This document shows, piece by piece, positions 16,611 to 24,846 of a DNA stretch of 64,000 nucleotides. Numbering within the stretch: position 1 is the first letter of the stretch; each line of letters starts with the position of its first letter. The notes under the pieces are model-generated. The model was not told the DNA's origin and made no database searches. It was given only the letters and a program-made list of their open reading frames with translations. Source of the DNA: Streptomyces narbonensis (GTDB lineage: Bacteria; Actinomycetota; Actinomycetes; Streptomycetales; Streptomycetaceae); contig NZ_BMSF01000011.1 in NCBI RefSeq assembly GCF_014649015.1, positions 186,001-250,000 of the forward strand. The letters run 5' to 3'. The position numbers were made by a program, and so were the translations under genes.

Positions 16611-18377
16611 GTGGCAGCCCACGACGACGACATCAACCGCGGCATCCGGCCGGGGCGAGGGTCTGAGGACCCCGCCGGTCAGGTTGCCTATCTCGAGCAG
16701 GAAATCGCCGTCCTGCGCCGCAAGCTCGCCGACTCTCCGCGACACACGAGGATTCTCGAAGAGCGGATCGTCGAGCTGCAGACGAACCTGGCCGGCGTGT
16801 CCGCGCAGAACGAGCGGCTCGCCAATACACTCCGTGAGGCCCGCGACCAGATCGTGGCCCTCAAGGAGGAGGTCGACCGGCTCGCGCAGCCGCCGGCCGG
16901 CTTCGGTGTCTTCCTGCAGGCCAACGAGGACGGCACGTGCGACATCTTCACCGGGGGCCGCAAGCTCCGGGTGAACGTGAGTCCCAGCGTCGAGCTCGAA
17001 GAGCTCCGGCGCGGCCAGGAAGTCATGCTCAACGAAGCGCTCAACGTGGTCGAGGCCATGGAGTTCGAGCGTGCCGGGGACATCGTCACCCTCAAGGAGA
17101 TCCTCGAGGACGGCGAGCGCGCCCTGGTGGTCGGGCACACCGACGAGGAGCGGGTGGTGAGGCTCGCCGAGCCTCTGCTGGACGTCACCATCCGTCCCGG
17201 CGACGCCCTGCTGCTCGACGCCAGATCCGGCTACGTCTACGAGGTCATCCCCAAGAGCGAGGTCGAAGAGCTCGTTCTGGAAGAGGTCCCGGACGTCGAC
17301 TACGACAAGATCGGCGGTCTGGGCAACCAGATCGAGCTGATCCGCGACGCGGTCGAGCTCCCGTACCTCTACCCCGACCTCTTCAAGGAGCACGAACTCC
17401 GACCGCCCAAGGGCATCCTGCTCTACGGGCCGCCGGGCTGCGGCAAGACGCTGATCGCGAAGGCCGTGGCCAACTCGCTGGCCAAGAAGGTCGCCGAGGT
17501 GACCGGCCAGCCCGCGGGGAAGTCCTACTTCCTCAACATCAAGGGGCCCGAGCTCCTCAACAAGTACGTCGGCGAGACCGAGCGGCACATCCGCCTCGTC
17601 TTCCAGCGTGCGAGGGAGAAGGCGAGCGAGGGCACCCCCGTCATCGTCTTCTTCGACGAGATGGAATCCCTCTTCCGCACCCGCGGATCCGGTGTCAGCT
17701 CGGACGTGGAGAACACCATCGTCCCCCAGCTGCTCGCCGAGATCGACGGTGTGGAGGGCCTGGAGAACGTCATCGTCATCGGCGCCTCCAACCGCGAGGA
17801 CATGATCGACCCCGCGATCCTGCGGCCCGGCCGGCTCGACGTCAAGATCAAGATCGAGCGTCCGGACGCGGAGGCCGCGAAGGACATCTTCGCGAAGTAC
17901 CTCACGGCCACCCTGCCGCTCCACACGGACGACATCTCCGAGCACAGCGGCTCGAAGGCCGCCGCCGCCCACGGAATGATCCAGTCGGTCGTCGAGCAGA
18001 TGTACGCGGAATCCGAGGAGAACCGCTTCCTCGAAGTCACGTACGCCAACGGCGACAAGGAAGTCCTGTACTTCAAGGACTTCAACTCCGGCGCGATGAT
18101 CCAGAACATCGTCGACCGGGCGAAGAAGATGGCCATCAAGGCCTTCCTCGACCACAACCAGAAGGGCATCCGCGTCTCCCACCTCCTCCAGGCCTGCGTG
18201 GACGAGTTCAAGGAGAACGAGGACCTGCCCAACACCACCAACCCCGACGACTGGGCCAGGATCTCCGGAAAGAAGGGCGAGCGGATCGTCTTCATCCGCA
18301 CGCTCGTCACCGGAAAGCAGGGCGCGGACACGGGACGCTCCATCGACACGGTGGCCAACACCGGTCAGTACCTGTAA
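16611..18377 (+). CDS. arc: proteasomal ATPase ARC (Mpa)
   Basis: 588-residue AAA+ unfoldase that binds pupylated proteins and threads them into the 20S core. Layout: N-terminal coiled coil (about residues 22-90) that docks Pup, tandem OB folds (about 95-235), AAA+ module with Walker A GPPGCGKT (273-280) and Walker B VIVFFDEMES (Asp349, Glu350), and a C-terminal GQYL tail that opens the proteasome gate. The GTG at 16611 is chosen because GGAGGTGAGG precedes it; an in-frame TTG at 16593 overlaps that ribosome site. Divergent from the ferredoxin gene; followed by a terminator hairpin and dop. Confidence 0.97.
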   Translation: MAAHDDDINRGIRPGRGSEDPAGQVAYLEQEIAVLRRKLADSPRHTRILEERIVELQTNLAGVSAQNERLANTLREARDQIVALKEEVDRLAQPPAGFGVFLQANEDGTCDIFTGGRKLRVNVSPSVELEELRRGQEVMLNEALNVVEAMEFERAGDIVTLKEILEDGERALVVGHTDEERVVRLAEPLLDVTIRPGDALLLDARSGYVYEVIPKSEVEELVLEEVPDVDYDKIGGLGNQIELIRDAVELPYLYPDLFKEHELRPPKGILLYGPPGCGKTLIAKAVANSLAKKVAEVTGQPAGKSYFLNIKGPELLNKYVGETERHIRLVFQRAREKASEGTPVIVFFDEMESLFRTRGSGVSSDVENTIVPQLLAEIDGVEGLENVIVIGASNREDMIDPAILRPGRLDVKIKIERPDAEAAKDIFAKYLTATLPLHTDDISEHSGSKAAAAHGMIQSVVEQMYAESEENRFLEVTYANGDKEVLYFKDFNSGAMIQNIVDRAKKMAIKAFLDHNQKGIRVSHLLQACVDEFKENEDLPNTTNPDDWARISGKKGERIVFIRTLVTGKQGADTGRSIDTVANTGQYL

Positions 18378-18385
18378 AACGCACA

Positions 18386-18424
18386 CCGGCTGCGGATGTC
18401 CGGAAACCGGGCATCCGCAGCCGG
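18386..18424. terminator. hairpin terminator after arc
   Basis: Perfect 13-bp stem, CCGGCTGCGGATG (18386-18398) with CATCCGCAGCCGG (18412-18424). It starts 8 bp past the arc stop, so dop likely has its own promoter in the 150 bp that follow. Confidence 0.8.
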
Positions 18425-18577
18425 CGCATTCCGTCCAGAATTCTTCCCGGCGGCACGGGTTTCTTCCGACAGCACGGGAAATACCGCAAGTGATCTCCCC
18501 ACCAGCGCGGAGCCGTTCTAGGCTCTTCGGTAACGCCGAGTCGCGCACTGTGAGCGACGCCGGGCAAGGAGGGCCGC

Positions 18578-20089
18578 ATGACCGTACGGCGAGTAATGGG
18601 CATCGAGACGGAGTACGGGATCTCCGTCCCCGGGCACCCGAACGCCAATGCCATGCTCACCTCGTCCCAGATCGTCAACGCCTACGCGGCGGCGATGCAC
18701 CGGGCGCGCCGCGCCCGCTGGGACTTCGAGGAGGAGAACCCGCTGCGGGACGCCCGCGGCTTCGACCTCGCCCGCGAGGCCGCAGACTCCAGCCAGCTCA
18801 CGGACGAGGACATCGGCCTGGCCAATGTGATCCTCACCAACGGGGCCCGGCTCTACGTGGACCACGCCCACCCCGAGTACAGCTCGCCGGAGGTCACCAA
18901 CCCGCGCGACGCCGTCCTCTGGGACAAGGCCGGCGAGCGGATCATGGCGGAGGCGGCCGTCCGCGCCGCCCAGCTCCCCGGAGCCCAGCCGATCCACCTC
19001 TACAAGAACAACACCGACAACAAGGGCGCCTCTTACGGCACGCACGAGAACTACCTGATGAAGCGGGAGACCCCCTTCTCGGACATCGTGCGCCACCTGA
19101 CCCCCTTCTTCGTCTCCCGCCAGGTCGTGACCGGGGCGGGCCGGGTCGGCATCGGTCAGGACGGCCGGGAGAACGGCTTCCAGATCAGCCAGCGCGCCGA
19201 CTACTTCGAGGTCGAGGTGGGTCTGGAGACCACCCTCAAGCGGCCCATCATCAACACGCGCGACGAGCCGCACGCGGACGCCGAGCGGTACCGCCGCCTC
19301 CACGTGATCATCGGGGACGCGAACCTCTCGGAGATCTCGACGTACCTCAAGCTCGGCACGACCGCGCTGGTCCTGTCGATGATCGAGGACGGGTTCATCA
19401 CCGTGGACCTCGCCGTCGACCAGCCCGTCAGGACGCTCCACCAGGTCTCGCACGACCCGTCCCTCCAGTACCTGGTCACGCTCCGCAGCGGCCGGACGCT
19501 CACCGCGGTCCAGCTGCAGATGGAGTACTTCGAGCTGGCCAGGAAGTACGTGGACGAGCGGTACGGCTCGGACGCGGACGAGCAGACGAAGGACGTCCTC
19601 ACCCGCTGGGAGGACACGCTCAACCGGCTCGAGAACGACCCGATGAGCCTGGCCGGCGAGCTCGACTGGATCGCCAAGCGGGAGCTCATGGAGGGCTACC
19701 GGCGCCGGGACGGCCTGGACTGGGACGCGGCCCGCCTGCACCTGGTGGACCTCCAGTACGCGGACGTGCGCCCCGAGAAGGGCCTGTACAACCGCCTGGT
19801 GGCCCGAGGGCGCATGAAGCGGCTCCTGGAGGACCCCGAGGTGCGGCAGGCCGAGACGGTGCCTCCGGAGGACACCAGGGCCTATTTCCGGGGCCGCTGC
19901 CTGGAGCAGTACGCCGACGACGTCGCCGCGGCCTCCTGGGACTCGGTGATCTTCGACCTGCCGGGCCGGGACTCGCTCCAGCGCGTACCGACCCTGGAGC
20001 CGCTGCGCGGCACCAAGGCCCACGTGAAGTCGCTCCTGGACCGCTGCCGGACCGCGGAGGAACTGGTCCGCGTCCTGTCCGGCGGATGA
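18578..20089 (+). CDS. dop: depupylase Dop
   Basis: 503-residue carboxylate-amine ligase-fold enzyme that cleaves Pup from lysines and, where Pup ends in Gln, deamidates it. N-terminal MGIETEYGISVPG carries metal/ATP-binding Glu residues; ARLYVDHAHPEYSSPE holds the catalytic Asp; YKNNTDNKGASYGTHENY, RPIINTRDEPHAD and RYRRLHVIIGDAN are shared with PafA. The segment around residues 40-75 (RARRARWDFEEENPL onward), absent from PafA here, is the Dop loop. AAGGAGGG lies 6 nt before the ATG. As Pup in this genome ends in Glu, Dop should be needed only for depupylation. Confidence 0.96.
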   Translation: MTVRRVMGIETEYGISVPGHPNANAMLTSSQIVNAYAAAMHRARRARWDFEEENPLRDARGFDLAREAADSSQLTDEDIGLANVILTNGARLYVDHAHPEYSSPEVTNPRDAVLWDKAGERIMAEAAVRAAQLPGAQPIHLYKNNTDNKGASYGTHENYLMKRETPFSDIVRHLTPFFVSRQVVTGAGRVGIGQDGRENGFQISQRADYFEVEVGLETTLKRPIINTRDEPHADAERYRRLHVIIGDANLSEISTYLKLGTTALVLSMIEDGFITVDLAVDQPVRTLHQVSHDPSLQYLVTLRSGRTLTAVQLQMEYFELARKYVDERYGSDADEQTKDVLTRWEDTLNRLENDPMSLAGELDWIAKRELMEGYRRRDGLDWDAARLHLVDLQYADVRPEKGLYNRLVARGRMKRLLEDPEVRQAETVPPEDTRAYFRGRCLEQYADDVAAASWDSVIFDLPGRDSLQRVPTLEPLRGTKAHVKSLLDRCRTAEELVRVLSGG

Positions 20090-20115
20090 TCGGGGGCCCG
20101 GCACGGGCCTGAAAT

Positions 20116-20152
20116 GCCCCGGCACTGGGAATCATGGAATCAGTGCCCGGGC
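20116..20152. terminator. hairpin after dop
   Basis: Arms 20116-20127 and 20141-20152 pair over 12 bp with one mismatch, 26 bp past the dop stop codon. A GC-rich stem of the kind that ends other genes here. Confidence 0.6.
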
Positions 20153-20176
20153 GATGTGGAAACTGCGGGGCCGAAG

Positions 20177-20200
20177 TCAGACCCGACCTATAGGGTCTGA
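20177..20200. promoter_or_regulatory. inverted repeat (operator candidate) upstream of pup
   Basis: TCAGACCC (20177-20184) and GGGTCTGA (20193-20200) form a perfect 8-bp dyad around GACCTATA, 50-73 bp before the pup start and after the dop terminator. TATAGG in the dyad could be a -10 element. The binding protein is unknown. Confidence 0.5.
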
Positions 20201-20249
20201 TCTTGTACGGACTCAACCGAGCGGGCCGATTTCGAGCGGGGTGAGGGAT

Positions 20250-20462
20250 ATGGCGACCAAGGACACCGGCGGCGGACAGCAGAAGGCGACGCGTTCCACG
20301 GAGGAGGTCGAGGAGACCACCACGGAGGCGAGCTCCGACCTCCAGGAGCGCCAGGAGAAGCTGAGCGACGACGTGGACTCCGTGCTGGACGAGATCGACG
20401 ACGTCCTCGAGTCCAACGCGGAGGAGTTCGTTCGTAGCTTCGTCCAGAAGGGCGGCGAGTAG
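20250..20462 (+). CDS. pup: prokaryotic ubiquitin-like protein Pup
   Basis: 70-residue, acidic, mostly disordered modifier. The C-terminal half (SDDVDSVLDEIDDVLESNAEEF then VRSFVQKGG) is the conserved helix that binds the ARC coiled coil. It ends Gly-Gly-Glu (codons GGC GGC GAG then TAG), so the mature form is encoded directly and PafA can activate it without deamidation. ATG 20250 follows GTGAGGG; the frame runs further upstream but only this start gives the usual MATKDTGGG N-terminus. Separated from prcB by a 160-bp stretch with a strong hairpin. Confidence 0.97.
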   Translation: MATKDTGGGQQKATRSTEEVEETTTEASSDLQERQEKLSDDVDSVLDEIDDVLESNAEEFVRSFVQKGGE

Positions 20463-20484
20463 CCGCCTCCCGCGCCTGTACTCC

Positions 20485-20528
20485 TCCGTCCCCGGAGCCC
20501 CGGCGAAAGCCGTGGGTCCGGGGACGGA
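20485..20528. terminator. hairpin between pup and prcB (attenuator candidate)
   Basis: TCCGTCCCCGGA (20485-20496) pairs perfectly with TCCGGGGACGGA (20517-20528). Flanking CGCCTGT (20473-20479) and ACAGGCG (20531-20537) extend the stem beyond small bulges. No U-tract. Could lower prcBA transcription relative to pup. Confidence 0.6.
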
Positions 20529-20623
20529 TGACAGGCGGTGGCACGGGTATGGTCCGTGCACAGCAAGCAAGATCGGCCCGCGCGTCCCACGGCGGGCCGA
20601 CTCTCCCACCCGGAAGGAATCGC

Positions 20624-21463
20624 GTGGAAGCCAACCCTCGTAGCACCGGGCGTCTGCCGGCGGCCTTCCTGACGCCGGGATCGTCCTCGTTCCTGGACTT
20701 CCTGGCGGTCCACTCGCCGGAGCTGCTGCCGAGCCACCGGAAGCTGCCGGAGGGCGTCCTCGACGCCCCGCACGGCACGACCATCGTGGCGGTCACCTTC
20801 GACGGCGGGGTCGTCCTCGCCGGCGACCGGCGGGCCACCATGGGCAACATGATCGCGCAGCGCGACATGGAGAAGGTCTTCCCGGCCGACGAGTACTCCG
20901 CCGTCGCCATCGCCGGCACCGCCGGTCTCGCCGTGGAGATGGTCAAGCTCTTCCAGCTGGAGCTGGAGCACTTCGAGAAGGTGGAGGGCGCCACGCTCTC
21001 CCTGGAGGGCAAGGCGAACCGCCTGTCCACCATGATCCGAGGCAACCTGGGCATGGCCATGCAGGGCCTCGCCGTCGTGCCGCTCTTCGCGGGCTGGGAC
21101 GAAGGCAAGGGCAAGGGCCGGATCTTCTCCTACGACGTCACCGGCGGCCGCTCCGAGGAGCAGGGCTATGCCGCCACCGGCTCCGGCTCGATCTTCGCGC
21201 GCGGGTCGATGAAGAAGCTCTACAGCGCCGACCTCACCGAGCAGCAGGCCACGACCCTGGTCGTGCAGGCGCTCTACGACGCGGCGGACGACGACTCGGC
21301 GACCGGTGGCCCCGACATGGCCCGCCGGATCTTCCCGCTCATCACCGTCATCACCGAGGAGGGTTTCCGCAGGCTCACCGAGGCCGAGTCCTCCGAGCTG
21401 GCCCGGTCGGTCACCGAGCGGCGTCTCGCGCAGCCCGACGGGCCGCGCGCCGCCCTGCTCTGA
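20624..21463 (+). CDS. prcB: 20S proteasome beta subunit PrcB
   Basis: 279-residue proteolytic subunit. A 51-residue propeptide is cut at HG/TTIVAV, exposing catalytic Thr52. Downstream are FDGGVVLAGDRRATMGN (Asp and Lys/Arg pocket) and the family's ATGSGSIFARGSMK. The GTG at 20624 follows GGAAGGAA with 6 nt spacing; longer frames lack a ribosome site. Followed 46 bp later by prcA, with which it forms the alpha7-beta7-beta7-alpha7 core. Confidence 0.97.
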   Translation: MEANPRSTGRLPAAFLTPGSSSFLDFLAVHSPELLPSHRKLPEGVLDAPHGTTIVAVTFDGGVVLAGDRRATMGNMIAQRDMEKVFPADEYSAVAIAGTAGLAVEMVKLFQLELEHFEKVEGATLSLEGKANRLSTMIRGNLGMAMQGLAVVPLFAGWDEGKGKGRIFSYDVTGGRSEEQGYAATGSGSIFARGSMKKLYSADLTEQQATTLVVQALYDAADDDSATGGPDMARRIFPLITVITEEGFRRLTEAESSELARSVTERRLAQPDGPRAALL

Positions 21464-21509
21464 CCACTCGTCGCTCTGTAGGAGCCCAGAAGAAAGGGAC
21501 GGACCGCCG

Positions 21510-22262
21510 GTGTCCACTCCGTTCTACGTCTCACCCCAGCAGGCCATGGCCGACCGGGCGGAGTACGCCCGCAAGGGCATCGCCCGAGGCCGCAGCCTCG
21601 TCGTCCTCCAGTACACGGACGGCATCGTCTTCGTCGGCGAGAACCCCTCGCGTGCCCTGCACAAGTTCAGCGAGATCTACGACCGGATCGGCTTCGCCGC
21701 CGCCGGCAAGTACAACGAGTACGAGAACCTCCGCATCGGCGGCGTGCGCTACGCCGACCTGCGGGGCTACACCTACGACCGGGACGACGTCACCGCGCGC
21801 GGCCTGGCCAACGTCTACGCCCAGACGCTCGGCACGATCTTCTCCAGCGCGGGGGAGAAGCCGTACGAGGTGGAGCTGGTGGTCGCCGAGGTCGGCGCCG
21901 AGCCGGAAGGCGACCAGATCTACCGGCTGCCCCACGACGGCTCGATCGTGGACGAGCACGGCTCGGTCGCGGTCGGCGGGAACGCGGAGCAGATCAGCTC
22001 CTTCCTGGACCAGCGGCACCGGGACGGCATGTCCCTGGCCGAGGCCCTGAAGCTGGCCGTGCAGGCGCTCTCGCGGGACACCAACGGCAGTGAGCGGGAG
22101 ATCCCCGCGGAGCGCCTGGAGGTGGCGGTCCTGGACCGCACGCGCCCGCAGCAGCGCAAGTTCAAGCGGATCATCGGCCGGCAGCTGTCCCGCCTCCTGC
22201 AGGCGGACAACGCGGCCGTGACGAAGACGGACGAGCCCTCGGACGAGGTTCCGGAGGAGTAG
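21510..22262 (+). CDS. prcA: 20S proteasome alpha subunit PrcA
   Basis: 250-residue structural alpha subunit that forms the outer rings and gate. The N-terminus STPFYVSPQQAMADRAEYARKGIARGRS is the alpha-type gating segment and H0 helix; there is no catalytic Thr. The C-terminal tail is acidic (DEPSDEVPEE). GTG 21510 follows AAAGGGACGG at about 10 nt. Same transcript as prcB; ends at a bidirectional terminator facing the LacI-type gene. Confidence 0.97.
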   Translation: MSTPFYVSPQQAMADRAEYARKGIARGRSLVVLQYTDGIVFVGENPSRALHKFSEIYDRIGFAAAGKYNEYENLRIGGVRYADLRGYTYDRDDVTARGLANVYAQTLGTIFSSAGEKPYEVELVVAEVGAEPEGDQIYRLPHDGSIVDEHGSVAVGGNAEQISSFLDQRHRDGMSLAEALKLAVQALSRDTNGSEREIPAERLEVAVLDRTRPQQRKFKRIIGRQLSRLLQADNAAVTKTDEPSDEVPEE

Positions 22263-22277
22263 GCGCTCCCTGTCGGA

Positions 22278-22311
22278 GGGGCCCCGGTGCGCGCGAGCGG
22301 ACCGGGGCCCC
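22278..22311. terminator. bidirectional terminator between prcA and lacI-type gene
   Basis: GGGGCCCCGGT (22278-22288) pairs with ACCGGGGCCCC (22301-22311) over 11 bp, in a 64-bp convergent gap. Confidence 0.75.
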
Positions 22312-22326
22312 TTCCGCATGTCCGCC

Positions 22327-23346
22327 TCAGGAGGCGGGTGCAGGCCCCGAGGAGCCGCGGGGGACCAGGGTGACCGGGAGGTCGTCCGGCTGCGGCGGTT
22401 CGCCCGAGAGGACGGCCAGGAGGGCCGCCATGCCCCGCTCGCCGATGCGCTCTGCGGGCAGCGAGACGGTGGTCAGCTCCGGTTCGACGGCGGTCGCGAG
22501 CGCGAGGTCGTCGAAACCGGTGACCGAGACGTCCTCGGGGACCCGCAGTCCGAGCCGCCGCAGGGCCTTGCAGGCGCCCGCCGCGAGGATGTCGTCGTCG
22601 CACACGAGGGCCGTGGGGCGGGGGCCGGGCGCGGCGAGGGCGCGCTCGGTGGCGGCCATGGCGCCGTGCACGTCCAGGGGCGCGCGGACCGTCCGCACCG
22701 AGACGCCGGCGAGGGCCTCGGTGAGCGCGGCGGCCCGCACGTCGAAGGTCCAGGACGTCACGGCCGAGGCCAGATGGACGAAGTGGCGGTGGCCGAGGGC
22801 CAGCAGGTGGTCCGTGACCTGACGCATGCCGTCCGCGATGTCGAGGTTGACGTGCGCGGCGGCGCCGCTGTCGGCGGGGTCGCTGTCGAGCATGACGAGC
22901 GGCAGGTCGGTGCCCCGGAAGGCCTTCAGGGCGTCCGAGGCCATCGAGGAGGCGATGACCCCGTCCAGGGCCGCACGGGCCGAGGCGAAGGGGTCCTTGG
23001 CGGGCCCGACGCCGTCGGGGGAGGGGTACAGGACGACTCCGAAGCCGTGCCGTGCGGCGACGGTCGCCGCGCCGGTGTAGACCCGGGCGAAGAACTCGTT
23101 GGTGAGCGCCGGGACGACGAGCAGGGCCGTACGGGTGTGGCCGAGGCGCAGGTTACGGGCGGCGAGGTTGGGCCGGTAGCCGAGGCTCCGGGCGGCCTCC
23201 CGCACGACCTCGGCCGTGCGTTCCGACACACGGCCGCGCCACTTGTCACCGAGCACGAGCGACACGGTGGCCTGCGAGACGCCCGCGGCCCTGGCGACGT
23301 CCCTGCTGGTGGGGCGGGCGCCGCCGAGCGGCTCCGGGGTCTGCAC
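22327..23346 (-). CDS. LacI-family transcriptional regulator
   Basis: 339 residues from a GTG start. N-terminal helix-turn-helix and hinge: TSRDVARAAGVSQATVSLVLG then VREAARSLGYRPNLAARNLR (about residues 13-66), followed by a periplasmic-binding-protein-like effector domain ending in the usual VSVTGFDDLALATAVEPELTTV segment. Divergent from an MFS transporter with 147 bp between them; an ACGTAT-N13-ATACGT dyad in that gap is the likely operator. The pair sits inside the proteasome locus, between prcA and pafA. The effector is unknown; a sugar or nucleoside is typical. Confidence 0.92.
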   Translation of the reverse strand: MQTPEPLGGARPTSRDVARAAGVSQATVSLVLGDKWRGRVSERTAEVVREAARSLGYRPNLAARNLRLGHTRTALLVVPALTNEFFARVYTGAATVAARHGFGVVLYPSPDGVGPAKDPFASARAALDGVIASSMASDALKAFRGTDLPLVMLDSDPADSGAAAHVNLDIADGMRQVTDHLLALGHRHFVHLASAVTSWTFDVRAAALTEALAGVSVRTVRAPLDVHGAMAATERALAAPGPRPTALVCDDDILAAGACKALRRLGLRVPEDVSVTGFDDLALATAVEPELTTVSLPAERIGERGMAALLAVLSGEPPQPDDLPVTLVPRGSSGPAPAS

Positions 23347-23430
23347 ACAAGCCTCCGCGTCGGACGGTTCACGAGCCGGTCACCTGGGGGTGGCCTGGCG
23401 CGGGGTGGACCCGCGCGCTGCGGACATGGT

Positions 23431-23455
23431 ACGTATGACCTCGCACGTTATACGT
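23431..23455. promoter_or_regulatory. operator candidate between lacI-type gene and MFS gene
   Basis: ACGTAT (23431-23436) and ATACGT (23450-23455) form an inverted repeat with a 13-nt spacer, 39-63 bp before the MFS start and 85-109 bp before the regulator start. Binding by the adjacent LacI-family protein is inference. Confidence 0.5.
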
Positions 23456-23493
23456 AAAACCTCGGCCGGGTCCGAGGGTGAGGGGAGACCGAC

Positions 23494-24777
23494 ATGGCCA
23501 CCGAGGCCACGGCACACGGCGGCTATCTCGACATACTCCGGGCGCCGCACGCCGCCCGGCTGCTGGCCGGCACGCTCGTCGGGCGGCTGCCCAACGGCGT
23601 CGGCCCCATCGCCCTCACCCTCTTCGTGCGGGACCAGGGCGGCAGCTACACCCTCGCCGGCGGCCTCATCGCCGCCTACGGCGTCGCCACCGCGGTCGGC
23701 CAGCCCCTCCTCGGCCGCGCCGTCGACCTCAAGGGCCAGCCCCGGGTCCAGCTCCCCGCGGCGGTCCTCTCCGCCCTCGGCATGGTCCTGCTCGCGCTCA
23801 CCGGCATCGGCCACCTCCCCCTCGCCTACGCGGCCGTGGTCGTCGCCGGCCTCTTCACCCCGCCCCTGGAGGGCGGCCTCCGGGCCCTGTGGCCGAGCGT
23901 CCTCGGCCGCGAGGACCGGGTCCACCGGGCCTACGCCATGGACGCGGTCGCCCAGGAGGTCATGTTCACCGTCGGCCCGCTGCTGCTGACCCTCCTCGTC
24001 TCCCTGTGGTCGCCCGCCGCGGCCCTGCTCGTCATCAACGCCCTCGGCGTCCTCGGCGCCCTCGCCGTGGTCCTCTCCGAGCCCTCCCGCACCTGGCGCT
24101 CCGCGCCCCGCGAGGCCCACTGGCTGGGAGCCCTGCGCTCGCCCGGTCTCCTCGCCCTCCTCGGCTCGTTCTTCTTCGTCGGCCTCGCGCTCGGCTCCAT
24201 CACCGTCGCCGCCGTCTCCTACGCCGACGACCGGGGCACCCCGTCCGTCTACGGCTGGCTGATGGCCGCGCTCGGCCTCGGTGCCCTCGTCGGCGGCGTC
24301 ACCTACGGCGCCAGGCAGTGGTCCGGAGCCCCCGAGCGGCGCCTGCGCGTCCTCGTGCTGCTCCTCGCCGTCTGCTACCTGCCGCTCGTCCTCACCCCCG
24401 GACCCGTCGCCATGACCGGCCTCGCAGCCCTCTCCGGCGTGTTCCTGGCCCCCGTCCTCGCCTGCGCCTTCATCGTCGTCGACCGGCACGCCCCGGCCGG
24501 CACCGTCACCGAGGCCTTCTCCTGGCTCGTCACGACCTTCGGCGTCGGCTCGGCCCTCGGCTCCGCGGTCGCCGGACCCGCCGTCGAACTCGCCGGGACC
24601 GTCGCCGGATTCGCCGTGGCCGGAGCCGGCGGCCTCGTCGCCCTCCTCGTCCTCCTCGCCACCGGCCGCGTCCTCCACGTCCCCACGAGCCCCGCGGTCG
24701 TAGCCGAACAGGACGCGCGACACGCCGTCGGCGCGGGCGGCCCCACCTCCGTACACACCGAAAAGAACGCGCACTGA
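23494..24777 (+). CDS. MFS transporter
   Basis: 427-residue inner-membrane protein with about 12 hydrophobic segments and the loop 2-3 signature region (GVATAVGQPLLGRAVDLKGQPR, near residues 63-84). No substrate-specific motif that I recognise; resembles drug or metabolite exporters. GAGGGGAG lies 7 nt before the ATG. Expressed away from the LacI-type regulator and probably controlled by it. Ends 69 bp before pafA. Confidence 0.88.
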   Translation: MATEATAHGGYLDILRAPHAARLLAGTLVGRLPNGVGPIALTLFVRDQGGSYTLAGGLIAAYGVATAVGQPLLGRAVDLKGQPRVQLPAAVLSALGMVLLALTGIGHLPLAYAAVVVAGLFTPPLEGGLRALWPSVLGREDRVHRAYAMDAVAQEVMFTVGPLLLTLLVSLWSPAAALLVINALGVLGALAVVLSEPSRTWRSAPREAHWLGALRSPGLLALLGSFFFVGLALGSITVAAVSYADDRGTPSVYGWLMAALGLGALVGGVTYGARQWSGAPERRLRVLVLLLAVCYLPLVLTPGPVAMTGLAALSGVFLAPVLACAFIVVDRHAPAGTVTEAFSWLVTTFGVGSALGSAVAGPAVELAGTVAGFAVAGAGGLVALLVLLATGRVLHVPTSPAVVAEQDARHAVGAGGPTSVHTEKNAH

Positions 24778-24812
24778 TCGGAAAATGATCGAAACGGGAA
24801 CGCCCAACCCGG

Positions 24813-24840
24813 TTTCATCACACGCCGTCAGGCGTAATGT
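24813..24840 (+). promoter_or_regulatory. putative pafA promoter (leaderless transcript)
   Basis: TTTCAT (24813-24818) and TAATGT (24835-24840) are 16 bp apart. The -10 ends 6 bp before the pafA ATG, so transcription would start at or within a base or two of the initiation codon. An ACGCC-GTCA-GGCGT dyad (24822-24835) lies in the spacer. Confidence 0.5.
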
Positions 24841-24846
24841 TCAGAC

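Noticed and set aside
22327..24777. Horizontally acquired island in the proteasome locus
   Set aside because: No mobility genes, flanking repeats or change in base or codon use relative to neighbours.
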